DNA from: Paraphaeosphaeria minitans
Lineage: Eukaryota > Ascomycota > Dothideomycetes > Pleosporales > Didymosphaeriaceae
Direction of reading: 5' to 3'
Assembly: GCA_015832175.1 (NCBI GenBank)
Contig: WJXW01000014.1
Coordinates: 868,001-932,000, forward strand
DNA length: 64,000 bases
The stretch's first letter is position 1, and each line of letters opens with the position of its first letter. The position numbers and the translations under genes are program-made. Below the pieces are notes generated by a model. That model had not been told where the DNA came from, made no database searches, and worked only from the letters and a program-made list of their open reading frames with translations. Of the stretch, positions 12,335 through 23,161 are shown one piece after another.

Positions 12335-15300
12335 ATGAATCCGAGAGAGTCTCAACGAGAAGCCATAGATCCCGAGAGTTCGTCGCCTGAAGCTGAGACC
12401 CCGGCGAGCAGTCATGCAGAGGCTTCATCGTCACATACCAAACGATCCGATGTTTTGCGCCATGTTTTCCCGCGCTCGCATCTTGCACGGAACTCGTCTG
12501 TCACCTCGGGAATCGCTTCACGGGTTGTGAAATTTTCACACAGAAATAGTCCGCCCATATCATCGACCCGGCATTCCAAACCTCGGGTAGCGTTTCACAG
12601 AGCCTTGACCTCGTTTTTCAACACGGGCCATATATCAACTACCGTACCAATATCACACAACCCTAACACTTCGACCTCATCAAGCATCCGCTCCAGAGCT
12701 AACTCAAACTCACTTCATGGCTCCGTGCCCAGCCTAGAGTTTGTATCTTCCGGAGCTTTTATATTCAGCGGTCCTAGCCTCAGATCGCGATCTGGCTCCT
12801 TCAGCAACTCGACACCTCGTTTACCCAGCCTGAGAGAGGATAGCGAGGACTTCAACATGCTTCGTCGTGTACACTCCGACACGTTCTCTTTCGATAACAT
12901 GGCTGTAGGTCAGCCAACCTACTAGGAAACATATCCAGCTCTAACAATGTATCACCCTATAGGTGTTGGGAGACGGCATCCTGGAGCCATAGGTTGAGCG
13001 CGGGATCGTTCGAACAATGTCCGACGTATTATATGGCTTTGACAACCCCGGCAGGATTGAAGATTTGGTTTCATCGTCGCTGGAAGGTCTGGCAGAAGTT
13101 CATTCTTTGAGCGACAAGCGCTTTGCAGCTCCAAGCGCGAACCGGTCCTTAATTATCAGTGATCTGACTGCTGGAATCATTCCTTGCCTTGATGGAGCCA
13201 GCCGCAGAGCGCTAAGGTCAACCTGCAAAGATTGGCATGCGGCGATCGATCGTGATACCCTACTTCGCCAGCCTGCTTCACATTGCCTGCCAACCGAGAT
13301 CCTTCAAACTATCTTCAGATACTTGGGACCAAGAAGTGTAAGCCAGAAAAGAAATTTATCCGATTCTAGCTCATTCAAGCCAGTTCAACGCTGCACGACA
13401 TACTTGTCGTCAATGGATGCGAGCGAGCCTGGACCGGAAATTATTGTGCACTATGCTTGAGCGAGGTGGTTGGTTGAGCTGTGCAGAGAACCTCAATGTA
13501 AGTCGCTGCAGATTCAGCAGCTCACAGAAGATTCGCTGATCATCTCCTGATCTCTCAGACAGCAAATATGGCGGAAGACTAGCCATCCTCCTCCAACGCA
13601 AGCGAACCGTGGTCTCTCAGTCGCTTGTTGTCACGCGAATGCACTCTGAGTTCTGAGTGGAGCGGAAGCGGAGTTTTCCCAAAGAATCGGCAAGACTTTG
13701 GTGTCTTCGCAGAAGTCTCTCGTACAGATTTCACAGACCTTGCCGCTGGTCATTCAGGATCTGAAGCACGGGGAAGCGCAGGGCTAGTGTTTACCACCAG
13801 CATTTGCGGACTATACGTTCTCGTGGGCCGCGAAACGATCATTTACGTATATCATATACAAGGCAGCAGCCTTGTACCCGTGACCAGCATCATTTGTCCT
13901 CGCAGAGTTCTAGCAATGAGCATGGACGTATCTTACGGTAGGTATGCGGTGGCTGCCTTGCTCGAAGGGCGAATGGGTATGGTCTGTGAACTGCAATTTG
14001 GCCCAGATCGAAGCGACGACCCTCCAGTAGAAATACTGGTAAGGGGAAACAATCGTTCATATCAGACGATGGCTAGGGGCGCTTCCATCCTCTCTAGCCA
14101 AACTGACGACTTCGAAACCGGTATCAATGTTGCTGATCGACATTTGAGATTTGCCGCGTGTTCGGACTCACAGATACCCTACATCGAGTCGGTTGACGTT
14201 AAGTCGAATCACCAAACAACGTCACTTCATGCAATGCATGACCAACGGACGCATGCCCAAAATTACATCAACAATACTTCCAACCTGAACCTTCCGGGGC
14301 CGCGTCATGATGCTTCCCTCACAAGCATGTCAGACTATGACCAGGGCTGTTGCACGCTACCGGTTGAGGGTGGCACTTCCACGTTCTATCGCCATCTTTG
14401 TTCTGACGACGACCCTCCTCGCAGTGGTAAGCATCCTCGATCTCGCTCAACCAACTCGATTATCCTCAACCATTTGGTATAACAACAATTCCGCTGCCAT
14501 CGCGCTGACATAATTTAGTTTCTATCTGTCCTCAGCGTCGTTGCGTTGTATTTGGTGAGTCCACCAATCGTAATCACTATACTTGTGCTCATTGTATCCA
14601 CTATGCGTAGGCTGTGCGGCTGGTATAGAGCTGCATTGGATCGATGCTCTTACTGGGCAAAGTTTGAGCCGCTGGTTCCCACTTACTGCGCCTTCTGACT
14701 GTCTACACTTTCTCGCACCACGTCCTGGCTTTGAGTCTGCAAAAAAACTGCGTCTCATATCCAGCGCGGCTCATCCCAACGACCGGCCAGGCATAAATCG
14801 CAAGTTCTTTATCGGTGGGTATCTTCAGACATGGGAGAGATACAAACTTATTATTTCATCAGGACACCCAGATGTCAGCTCTTTCTGGGGATCTTTTGGA
14901 TTTGAAAGCCACCCGCGAAGACTGGGCTCACCCAATATCGACAACTATCGTGCCGTACCGCTAAGCGACGGTCACCATATTCTCTTCGTAGACCCGAAGA
15001 CCGAAAAGCTTTTCTTGGGCTGCGACGCACCTCTGGGCGGTCCGATAAAACTTCTTCGAAAGGTGATGTTTCTACCACCGTCCGCGGACAGTCAGGCACC
15101 GCATCTCTATACCGCCGCTTTCGACATGTCAGTGGGTGCGCGGGTCGTTGTGGCCTTTGATGACACTTTGGTCCTCTACAGTATCCCACCTGGTGTGTGC
15201 AACATGTCTCGAACAGAGCAGAAAGCGGATAGCTGGGACGTGTACACAGCACCTCCGTTCGCGTCTGAAGGACGTTCTGAGGATCATTGGCTAAACTGGT

Positions 15301-16098
15301 GGGATGAGCCGTCGCCTGCTGCCAGGGTAGGAAACAGTCCTATCTGGCCTATCGCCATTCGTGGACAGGAGATTGGGAAGCTTAAGGGCGTGTGCGACTT
15401 GGCCATACATACGAAGCCTGACATCACAATTTGGGGTTTCGCCCTAGATTCGCAGTAAATCATGGCACATGAAACACATGATAGACTCCGCTTACGAAAT
15501 CTTCACTCAGGTGCAAGACTTGGCAACTGCGCAACCATGCGGATCCGATCGTACATTGTCGCTACGACATATGTCGAGGCGGTGCCGTTCACGAGGCGTA
15601 TGTAACGGGAAAGTCGGATCGAGTCGTAGCAACTCATGAAAGTTCTGCATGCTTTGGTTCTCAGTGAGTGGCGTCAATCAAACCGAGATCATGTTCGCCA
15701 GAAGCTCACTGTTCGATCACAGACCTGGTTCCCCATTCACTTCGCCTATGATATCGCGGATCTCCTCACCAGACTTCACCGCGTACAGCGCGGAGCGCCC
15801 TGTCGGCTTCGACGGCCACTGCTCGCAAATCCTTCGTGCGTCTGATGGCGGGTCTAGCGCCTCCAGCGACCAAAGACTAGTCAAAAGACTACCTGGGGCC
15901 ATGAGCGTAGAGAATGACGCGTGGGTGGATTTCCTAGATGTGCGTGGCTGCGACGCGTGGTTTGAGGAGAATGGAGACGTGATGATGGTAGGTTCTTGTC
16001 ATCCTGATGACATTGTCGAGATGGGTGGACTCCTGGCGAGCTGGATAGGTGCCGTGGGATGCGCACGTTGGCGGTACGAAGCTGGGAGCGGAGGCTGA
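12335..16098 (+). CDS. large F-box protein with beta-propeller-like C-terminal region
   Basis: Probable substrate adaptor of an SCF-type ubiquitin ligase. Eight-exon model: 12335-12904, 12993-13337, 13384-13497, 13583-14426, 14519-14554, 14611-15454, 15511-15663 and 15723-16098, giving 1093 aa. All junctions keep frame. The N-terminal 190 residues are Ser/Thr-rich and disordered. The F-box spans the junctions between exons 2 and 4: [20 protein letters not shown], then [15 protein letters not shown], then [17 protein letters not shown]. The long C-terminal part has hydrophobic strand repeats ([45 protein letters not shown] with CAAGIELHW) suggesting a WD40-like fold, but no clear WD repeats. 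The acceptor at 13582 (GACTAG) is essential, because earlier AGs hit a stop or the wrong frame. The last exon may end earlier than 16098, and the start may lie upstream. Confidence 0.78.
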
Positions 16099-16823
16099 GG
16101 TACTGCAGATGGTGCTTGGGAGAAGAGGGGGGATGTGGGGTGGTTAGTGTCGCGAGGGAAGCTTGAGGATGGGGTGGGAGAAGAAGAGTAGTGTGCACCG
16201 AGAGAGGATGCGTGTACGTGGGAGGAATATTTTTTATGGTTCCCTATTAGCTAGCTACCTGGTATAGCTCTAAGCTGGTAGGTAGTCTATCCTGTTGTTT
16301 CGCTTTCCACTTCAGGTGCTGCTTGTCCCTTGGCTCTCTCGTTTCAACACCATCCCCATGCGAGAAAAAGGAGAGTGTGAATGTGGAGTGATTGTAGCTC
16401 CGGCTCAAGGCGAGACCCGGATCGTTCGTCCTCGACGCGGTCGTCACAGTGCATTGGGGCGATGACTCAACCACATGGTCCTAGGCGGTTGGCTTGCTGA
16501 CCGTAATACGGCATGTTGCGCTCCGCAGTGGTGGGCGCGGGGCCTCGGGGCCTCGGGGTCTCGGGATCTTGGGGTCTCGGACCGTTGTACCGTATGTACC
16601 TACGTACCTACCTTTCGAAGCCACAGCATCGAAACAGCAACTTGTCCGCTGGCCGGGTAGTTTGATGGACAGGTTTTTGTTGTCGTGATGGACGGGAGAT
16701 GCAGATATCTCGTAGAGGGTACGATTGAAAGAAGCTTGGCCGTGCATGTGCGGTAGGTAGGGAGGTATGGCGGACGAGTCTGGGGGGGAAGCCGAGAGGG
16801 TTCGTCCGCTCTCATGCGATAGG

Positions 16824-16889
16824 TACCTACCTACCTACCTACCTACCTACCTACCTACCTACCTACCTACCTACCTACCTACCTACCTA
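16824..16889. repeat. (TACC)n microsatellite
   Basis: About 16 near-perfect tandem TACC units. The same TACC/CCTAGG vocabulary recurs in many other intergenic stretches of the window. Confidence 0.95.
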
Positions 16890-16974
16890 TCCCGAATGTA
16901 GGTGTTGCCTTGTAAGCCTTTTGATGAATAGCCTTGCAGGGGAATGCAGATGACGGTCAGTACAAATTAATAAT

Positions 16975-17010
16975 AAATAAGAATAAGAATAAGAATAAGG
17001 ATAAGAATAA
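16975..17010. repeat. (AATAAG)n run used as transposon target
   Basis: About six AATAAG-type units. Its last TAA (17008-17010) is one copy of the target duplication of the first Harbinger-like element. Confidence 0.85.
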
Positions 17011-17764
17011 GGGCCTGTTCGGTGGGCGTGATCTCAAATCGTGATCTGGGCTTGATCTCGCCTGGTTTCAGTAAAGCGCTAGCGTAGAATTTTTTGTTAG
17101 TGTAGCTATACAAATTGTTCTAAAGACCTGCTTCTAACGTATCTAGATTAACCTATATTTAGTAACTACCTATCTAAAAGTCTTATTTTATTAAACTTTA
17201 GTGTTATTATTAATTAATCCTCTATACTAACTCTAAGTACTCTAGCGCGTAAGGCATTGTGAGAGCTCTTATAGAGCTTAACGCCTACTTTATTACTAAT
17301 ATTAACTCTTTTTCTTCTATTATAGACGCTAGCGTTGTCTCTATTAACGTTTACAGCGTTGCTAACACCTAGAGGGAGCTAGGGTTAGAGTCTATAGTTA
17401 CTACATAGTCCTCTCTACAGCGTTAATTAACACTAAAGTCGTTGCCGTTAACGCTCCTATAACGCCTATAAGGGCCTCTCTGCTAAGTATTATAGTGTTA
17501 AAAAGCTCTAAGATTAGGTGAGATAGACTTCCTAACCTTATACTTAGTTTAACTTATAATCTCGCGCTTAAATAGGTATAAACGTAGATTTTATTAGCAC
17601 TAGTAGGGTTTAATTTAGCTAGTTAATTACTCCTAGATTAGATATCTATTTATAATATTAAGATTACACTTAAACTAAACACAGCGTAATCTTAATATAA
17701 GCCTAATTAGATCTAGTAATTAAGATGAGATTAAGCCTCTAGATCACGTCTACTAAACAGGCCC
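17011..17764 (-). mobile_element. non-autonomous PIF/Harbinger-like element A
   Basis: 754 bp bounded by GGGCCTGTTCGGTGGGCGTG and the related inverted end ..ACGTCTACTAAACAGGCCC, flanked by TAA on both sides (17008-17010 and 17765-17767). The TAA/TTA duplication with GGGCCTGTT ends is the PIF/Harbinger pattern. The sequence is very AT-rich and has no coding capacity. Its two ends match the two ends of the 2.9-kb element at 19791, so it is an internal-deletion derivative; the internal junction lies near 17409-17420. I call the strand minus relative to elements B and C, which begin with the opposite terminus. Confidence 0.85.
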
Positions 17765-17789
17765 TAAGAATATCTAAGTGTTAGCTTTA

Positions 17790-19224
17790 GGGCCTATTTG
17801 GTAGACGTGATCTAGAGGCTTAATCTTATCTTAATTACTAGATCTAGTTAGGCTTATATTAAAATCACGCCGTGTTTAGTTTAAGCGTGATCTTAACGTT
17901 ATAAATAGAGGTCTAATCTAGGAGTAATTAACTAGCTAAATTAAACCTTACTAGTACTAATAAGATTTATATTTATACCTATTTAAGCGTAAGATTATAA
18001 GTTAAACTAAATATAAGGTTAGGAGGTCTATTTTACCTAATTTTAGAGCTTTTTAACACCGTAATACTTAGTAGAGAGGCCCTTATAGGCGTTATAGAAG
18101 CGTCTTAATTATATATAGTAACTATAGACTCTAACCCTAGCTCCCTCTAGGCGTTAGCAACGCTGTAAATGTTAATAGAAACAACGCTAGCGTCTATAAT
18201 AAAGGAAAAAGAGTTAATATTAGTAATAGAGTAGGTATTAAGCTCTATAAGAGCTCTTACAACGCCTTACGCACTAGAGTACTTAGAGTTAGTATAGAGG
18301 ATTAATTAACAACACTAAAGTTTAACAAGATAAGACTTTTAGGGCCTATTTAGTAGACGTGATCTAGAGGCTTAATCTTATCTTAATTACTAGATCTAGT
18401 TAGGCTTATATTAAGATCACGCTATGTTTAGTTTAAGCGTAATCTTAACGTTATAAATAAAAATCTAATCTAGAAGTAATTAACTAGCTAAATTAAACCT
18501 TACTAGTGCTAATAGAATCTACATTTATACTTATTTAAGCGTAAAATTATAAGTTAAACTAAGTATAAAGTTAGAAGGTCTATTTTACCTAATTTTAGAG
18601 CTTTTTAACACTATAATACTTAGTAGAGAGGCCTTTATAGGCGTTATAGAAGCGTCTTAATTATATATAGTAACTATAAACTCTAACCCTAGCTTCCTCT
18701 AGGCGTTAGCAACACTATAAACATTAATAGAGATAACGCTAGCGTCTATAATAAAAAAAAGAGAATTAATATTAGTAATAGAGTAGGCGTTAAGCTCTAT
18801 AAGAGCTCTTACAACGCCTTATACGCTAAAGTACTTAGAGTTAGTATAGAGAATTAATTAATAATACTAAAGTTTAATAAAATAAGACTTTTAGATAGGT
18901 AGTTACTAAATATAGGTTAATTTAGATATATTAGAAGTAAGTCTTTAGAACAATTTGTATAGCTACACTAATAAAAAATTCTACACTAGCGCTTTACTAA
19001 AACTAGGCGAGATTAAGCCTAGATCACGATTTGAGATCACGCCCACCGAACAGGCCCTCAGATAGGCGGTCACCGAACACAGGTTAATCTAGGTACGTCA
19101 GAAGCGGGTCTTTGGAACGATTTGTATGGCTACACTAACAAAAAATTCTACGCCAGCGCTTTACTGAAACCGGGCGAGATCAAGCCCAGATCACGATTTG
19201 AGATCACGCCCACCGAACAGGCCC
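17790..19224 (+). mobile_element. non-autonomous PIF/Harbinger-like element B (interrupted by C)
   Basis: The left end GGGCCTATTTGGTAGACGTG and right end ..CACCGAACAGGCCC are flanked by TTA on both sides (17787-17789 and 19225-19227). Removing the nested element C (18342-19057) leaves about 719 bp. The left portion is AT-shifted, whereas the right 167 bp (19058-19224) is almost free of C-to-T changes (GGGCGAGATCAAGCCCAGAT), so the two halves have had different mutational exposure. Confidence 0.85.
18342..19057 (+). mobile_element. non-autonomous PIF/Harbinger-like element C, nested in B
   Basis: 716 bp, same orientation and same internal-deletion junction as B, inserted within B. The flanks are TTA (18339-18341) and TCA (19058-19060). 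The difference is one C/T change, consistent with a target duplication altered by RIP. It is strongly AT-rich through most of its length but the final 40 bp retains CpG-containing sequence. Confidence 0.85.
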
Positions 19225-19227
19225 TTA

Positions 19228-19787
19228 ATCTGTTTTCTGGCCACGTACTGTAGGTAGTCTAGTGGGTACAATGGCACGGCGTTGGGCGAAACCTGTGGCG
19301 CTTCTCGTACCTAGGTAGCGTACACTAGGTAGGTACAGTAGTTGGTCTTCTTTGTCATTGACGCTGCAAGTTTATTAGTTACACGGTGCCTTGCGATAGA
19401 TATCGTGAGGGGATGCATGAAAGAGGAAGTCAATCCTGAACAGGGCCCATGGTAAGGCCTGGAATAGCAACGCAAGGCCTGGAATAGCAACGCAAGGCCT
19501 GGAATAGCAACGCAAGGCCTGGAATAGCAACGCGCAAGAGTCGTGTAGCGGAATCCTTGGCGGGAGAACATTACCTACGGTATCGCATCTGACATACGGT
19601 ACCTGGTTCACGGGCAGCGGTCTCGGGCTGAGATCAGAGAACTGACCCATGGGCGCCGCGCTCGGGGCTGCAGTGGGCAAGGTAAAAGGTTGGAAGTGGG
19701 TACAACGTTGGCTAGGTAGACACGGCATGCCGCGCAATGTTCGTGTACTGACTCTTTCTCCTTTCCCTGGCCAGCGACGGAGGAATA
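19228..19787. other. GC-normal spacer between Harbinger elements
   Basis: About 560 bp of non-AT-shifted DNA between two elements, so RIP has not spread into it. Contains the 20-bp x4 minisatellite and CCTAGGTA tracts. No convincing gene: the frames here gain length from the repeat. Confidence 0.6.
19454..19533. repeat. 20-bp minisatellite x4
   Basis: Four head-to-tail copies of the unit AAGGCCTGGAATAGCAACGC, identical by eye. Confidence 0.95.
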
Positions 19788-20414
19788 TAAGGGCCTGTTC
19801 GGTGGGCGTGATCTCAAATTGTGATCTGGGCTTAATCTCGCCTAGTTTCAGTAAAGCGCTGGCGTAGAATTTTTTGTTAGTGTAGCTATACAAATTGTTC
19901 TAAAGACCCGCTTCTAACGTACCTAGATTAACCTATATTTAGTAACTACTTATCTGAAAGTTTTATTTTATTAAACTTTAGTGTTATTATTAATTAATCT
20001 TCTATACTAACTCTAAGTACTCTAGCGCGTAAGGCGTTATAAGAGCTCTTATAGAGCTTAACACCTATTTTATTACTAATATTAACTCTTTTTCCTCTAT
20101 TATAGACGCCAGCGTTATCTCTATTAATATTTATAGCGTTGCTAACGCCTAGAGGGAGCTAGGGTTAGAGTCTATAGTTACTATATATAATTAAGACGCT
20201 CCTCTTAGCGCTTATAGAGCAGGTAGAGGACTATAGGTAATATATAGATACTAGTTATAAGGTAACAGCGTAGCGCGTAGTAGCTAAAAAAGTGGCCTTA
20301 GTGTTTCTACTAGGCGTGGTATTATCTATCTAGTAGTGTAAAAATCGCTATAATAGCTATAAGGCAGACTAAAAAGTCTAGTAAGAGCTAAATAACCTTT
20401 CTAAATTTACTATA

Positions 20415-20577
20415 AATAAGTTTAGCGTTATTATAGGAGATAGTTAGACGCTAATAGAGTACTTTAAGAAACACTTAGACGCTTAAAAATATTATATAAA
20501 GCCTTTAGTATATAAGAACCTACACTAGCAACTATTTAATAGTGTAATTGCTAATAGAGCTAGGGTAAGAGATATTA
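20415..20577 (+). pseudogene. remnant of Harbinger Myb/SANT-like DNA-binding protein
   Basis: Translation from 20415 reads (with stops) as a helix-rich segment containing EYFKKHLDA, KYYIKPLVYKNLH and QLFNSVIANRARVRDI. It resembles the Myb/SANT-like domain (pattern YI..HP.A..FR.KP...Y..L..LF.G..A.G) of the companion gene of PIF/Harbinger and related elements. Internal stops fall where Trp or Gln codons would be expected, as RIP produces. Flanking coding remnants probably extend past both ends but are too decayed to delimit. Confidence 0.6.
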
Positions 20578-21459
20578 ATTAATTAATTATAGTAATAGTT
20601 AAAGGTAATAGTAAGGAGGATAGTAATAAGGTAGAGACTCTAGGGCCTTATAAAAGGCGTATAGAGATATTAACTACAGCAAAGAGATCTTATAAAAAGA
20701 TAACTTTAGCTAATAAGTTAAGTAAGTAGGTTAGTAATATAGCTATAGAAATTAGAGGATTAGTAGAAGTTCTATTAAAAGATTTCTAGTAAGAGGTAAT
20801 TAATTATTTTATAAAGATGTATAGCGTCCTAGATTACTACTTAAAGATACTAATTACTAAGCGTTTTAAGTTACCCTTTATCGCTAAGCTCTATCTAAGT
20901 CTTAAGCCTTAATTAGTGTAGAAAACCTAGGTAAAGAATAAGGTAAATAAGTAGCTAGGTGTCTTACGCGATAAGCAGCTGCGGCTATACGCTATTAGGC
21001 TAACTTAGGAGGGTAATAGTAAGTTAAAAAAGAAAAAGTAGGTTATAGAGTTTCTATAGAAAGTTAATAAGTATATAAAAGTAGATTAGCACAATACGCT
21101 AAGACTAGCAATAGTGGTCTATGCGCTAGTTAGTGTTTTACTCACCCTTTATAGTATTACTACTCTAGTAACCTACACTTTCTCTCTTATACCTTACTTT
21201 CCTAAATCGCTTATTTATACAATGCCTATATCTCCTCTACTATCTCTTTACGCTGCGACTCCTACTCCTCCCTTATTAAAGGCTAATTTATTAGGCGTTA
21301 ATCCTCTGTAATAGCAACCTCCTAGAAAAAGTTCTTATACTACTTACTAGCGTACGTAGGTAGCTACTTAAAGTCTTTACCTACACTATCTATTTAATTA
21401 ATTAGATTGTGTACAGCTATAAGAGCGTATATAAGCTTAACTTAAGTTATAATATTAAA

Positions 21460-22275
21460 CTTATAAGACTTATTAAAAATCCTCTAATAACGCTTAAAGA
21501 CGCTAAACGTACACTTAATAATATTTTAAAGACTACTATACTAGTAATTAAATAGCTCCTCTACTATTTAAGGCCTACTATTTAGTAGCTGCGCTATCTC
21601 TTAAAAGTAATAGCGTATACTATAATATAGTATAAGCGTTATATTACTATTTATATACTTAGTATCTACTAGGTAATATTTACCTAAAGGAACTGTAAAT
21701 CTTTATTAATAAGTATTTATAAGCACCTAGGCGTTATAAGCGCTACCCTTCTAGCTAGCTAAGACGTATATAAAGTTTATATTAAAGTTAACAGCCGCTA
21801 ATACGTTTTAGGAGAGGTATCTATAGTAATTTCTATATTATTTAGAGTTATCTGCTAGCACGTAGACCTTAAAGTTTAACCTATTAAGAGCTCCTACATA
21901 GTTCTTAAAGAAAGGTATATATTTTAAGTTATTACGTATAGCCTCTAGGTAGGCGCTAGAGGGCAAATATACAACTTCTAGGTATAGTAAAAGGACTATA
22001 GCGAGGACTTTGTAAAAGTTACTACTAACGTTAGTAAAAGTTAGATAAAATCTCTATATATATATAGTAATTATGCTTAGTAAGTGCCTATAGTAGTGTT
22101 TAGTTTCTTACTACTTAGCTCCTTACGCGTAGATGTATAGAAACGTAAGTACTTTCTCCTTAACTTTAATTTATTAGCTATCCTTAACATATTATTTATA
22201 GTAAGTAATAAAAGCTTTAAAGGTACTTCGCTAGAGTCGCGTCTCCTTATATAGGTATAGGTTGTTAACAAGGCA
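21460..22275 (-). pseudogene. remnant of Harbinger-type DDE nuclease (transposase)
   Basis: Minus-strand translation, ignoring stops, gives ordered nuclease-like blocks: VYLPSSAYLEAIRNNLKY, IPFFKNYVGAL, YRNYYRYLS then NVLAAVNFNINFIYVLAS, GSAYNA, VPLGKYYLVDTKYI and FSVFKRY. These follow the HARBI1-like order (GALDGTHI.., SQNVLAA.NFD..F.YVLAGWEGSAHDARVL, F.VPEGKYYLADAGY, H.SLRNVIER.FG). Stops replace expected Trp and Gln codons, and catalytic Asp codons read Asn, which is what G-to-A/C-to-T RIP yields. It is dead as a gene. I did not attempt a corrected sequence. Confidence 0.75.
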
Positions 22276-22705
22276 CTTAGCTAGTTAAGCTAAATCTAGA
22301 CATATATCTTCTGCGCATTTATTTATGCCTATAGGTAGAGCTATAGTCTTCTCTATAGCGTTAATTAATACTAAAGTTGTTGCTATTAACACTTTTATAA
22401 CACCTATAAAGGCCTCTTTACTAAGTATTATAGTATTAAAAAGCTCTAAGATTAGGCAAGATAGACTTCCTAACTTTATACTTAGTTTAACTTATAATCT
22501 TACGCTTAAATAGGTATAAATATAAATCCTGTTAGCACTAGTAGGGTTTAATTTAGCTAGTTAATTACTCCTAGATTAGACCTCTATTTATGACATTAAG
22601 ATTACGCTTGAACTAAACACAGCGTGATCTTAATGTGAGCCTAACTGGATCTAGTAATCGAGATGAGATCAAGCCTCCAGATCACGTCTACCGAACAGGC
22701 CCTAA

Positions 22706-23161
22706 GACTGCGTAGCGTGCAGCGAGACCCCATCATGTCGGTCTCAGCGGCCGCTTGTTCGCCCGAAGCATCTGCGCCAGGCTTATATCTACTTGTGGGC
22801 CGGACGAAATGATTCACTTCGAATCAGCCCGAGCCTGCATCCAGCATCCAGCATCTCGCTTGCAGCCTGTGCGCATCGGCGCGGAGCGAAACGAGGCGCC
22901 CATCAGCCCTATAAAGCATCCGACGCATGGGCGGCATGGACGAGAATACTCGGTGCGAGTGCATACATTCCTTCAAGGTCGCCTCCTTGCTTTTCGCTGC
23001 CCGTCAGCCTCGTTTTCACCAACCCATCTTGTGCCCGTGTGCCCGTGTGCCCGCCTCCTCTTGTTCTCTTGTTCTCTTGTTCTCTTGTTTGCGCCTGCCA
23101 AGCGGTGCTCAAGCACGTCTTCTGTCCCTTTTTGCCTAGCCAGCAAACAGCAGCCATCACC
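22706..23161. promoter_or_regulatory. upstream region of MFS transporter gene
   Basis: 455 bp between the transposon end and the MFS start. Base composition returns abruptly to normal at about 22705. It includes a pyrimidine-rich run of TTGTTCTC-type repeats (23058-23092), typical of fungal promoter CT-tracts just upstream of the ATG. Confidence 0.5.

Larger units (their letters stand above)
16099..17010. other. gene-free, microsatellite-rich boundary of the transposon island
   Basis: No supportable gene. It contains GGGGCCTC/GGGGTCTC-type short repeats (16538-16580), the TACC microsatellite and an AATAAG hexamer run at the edge of the AT-rich island. Confidence 0.6.
19791..22702. mobile_element. 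PIF/Harbinger-like DNA transposon, full-length RIP-degraded relic
   Basis: 2912 bp bounded by GGGCCTGTTCGGTGGGCGTG and ..CACGTCTACCGAACAGGCCC (about 24-bp terminal inverted repeats, two mismatches) with TAA on both sides (19788-19790 and 22703-22705). The interior is AT-rich and full of TAG/TAA stops, yet two coding remnants survive: a Myb/SANT-like protein on the plus strand and a DDE nuclease on the minus strand. This is the two-gene layout known for PIF/Harbinger. The outer roughly 400 bp on each side are shared with elements A, B and C. The extreme termini, especially 22600-22702, are less mutated than the interior. Confidence 0.85.

Noticed and set aside
13498..13660. Possible frameshift in the F-box gene
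   Set aside because: The nearest acceptors lead to a stop or wrong frame, which first looked like a disablement, but the GACTAG acceptor at 13582 gives an in-frame exon continuing into [10 protein letters not shown], so no frameshift is needed.
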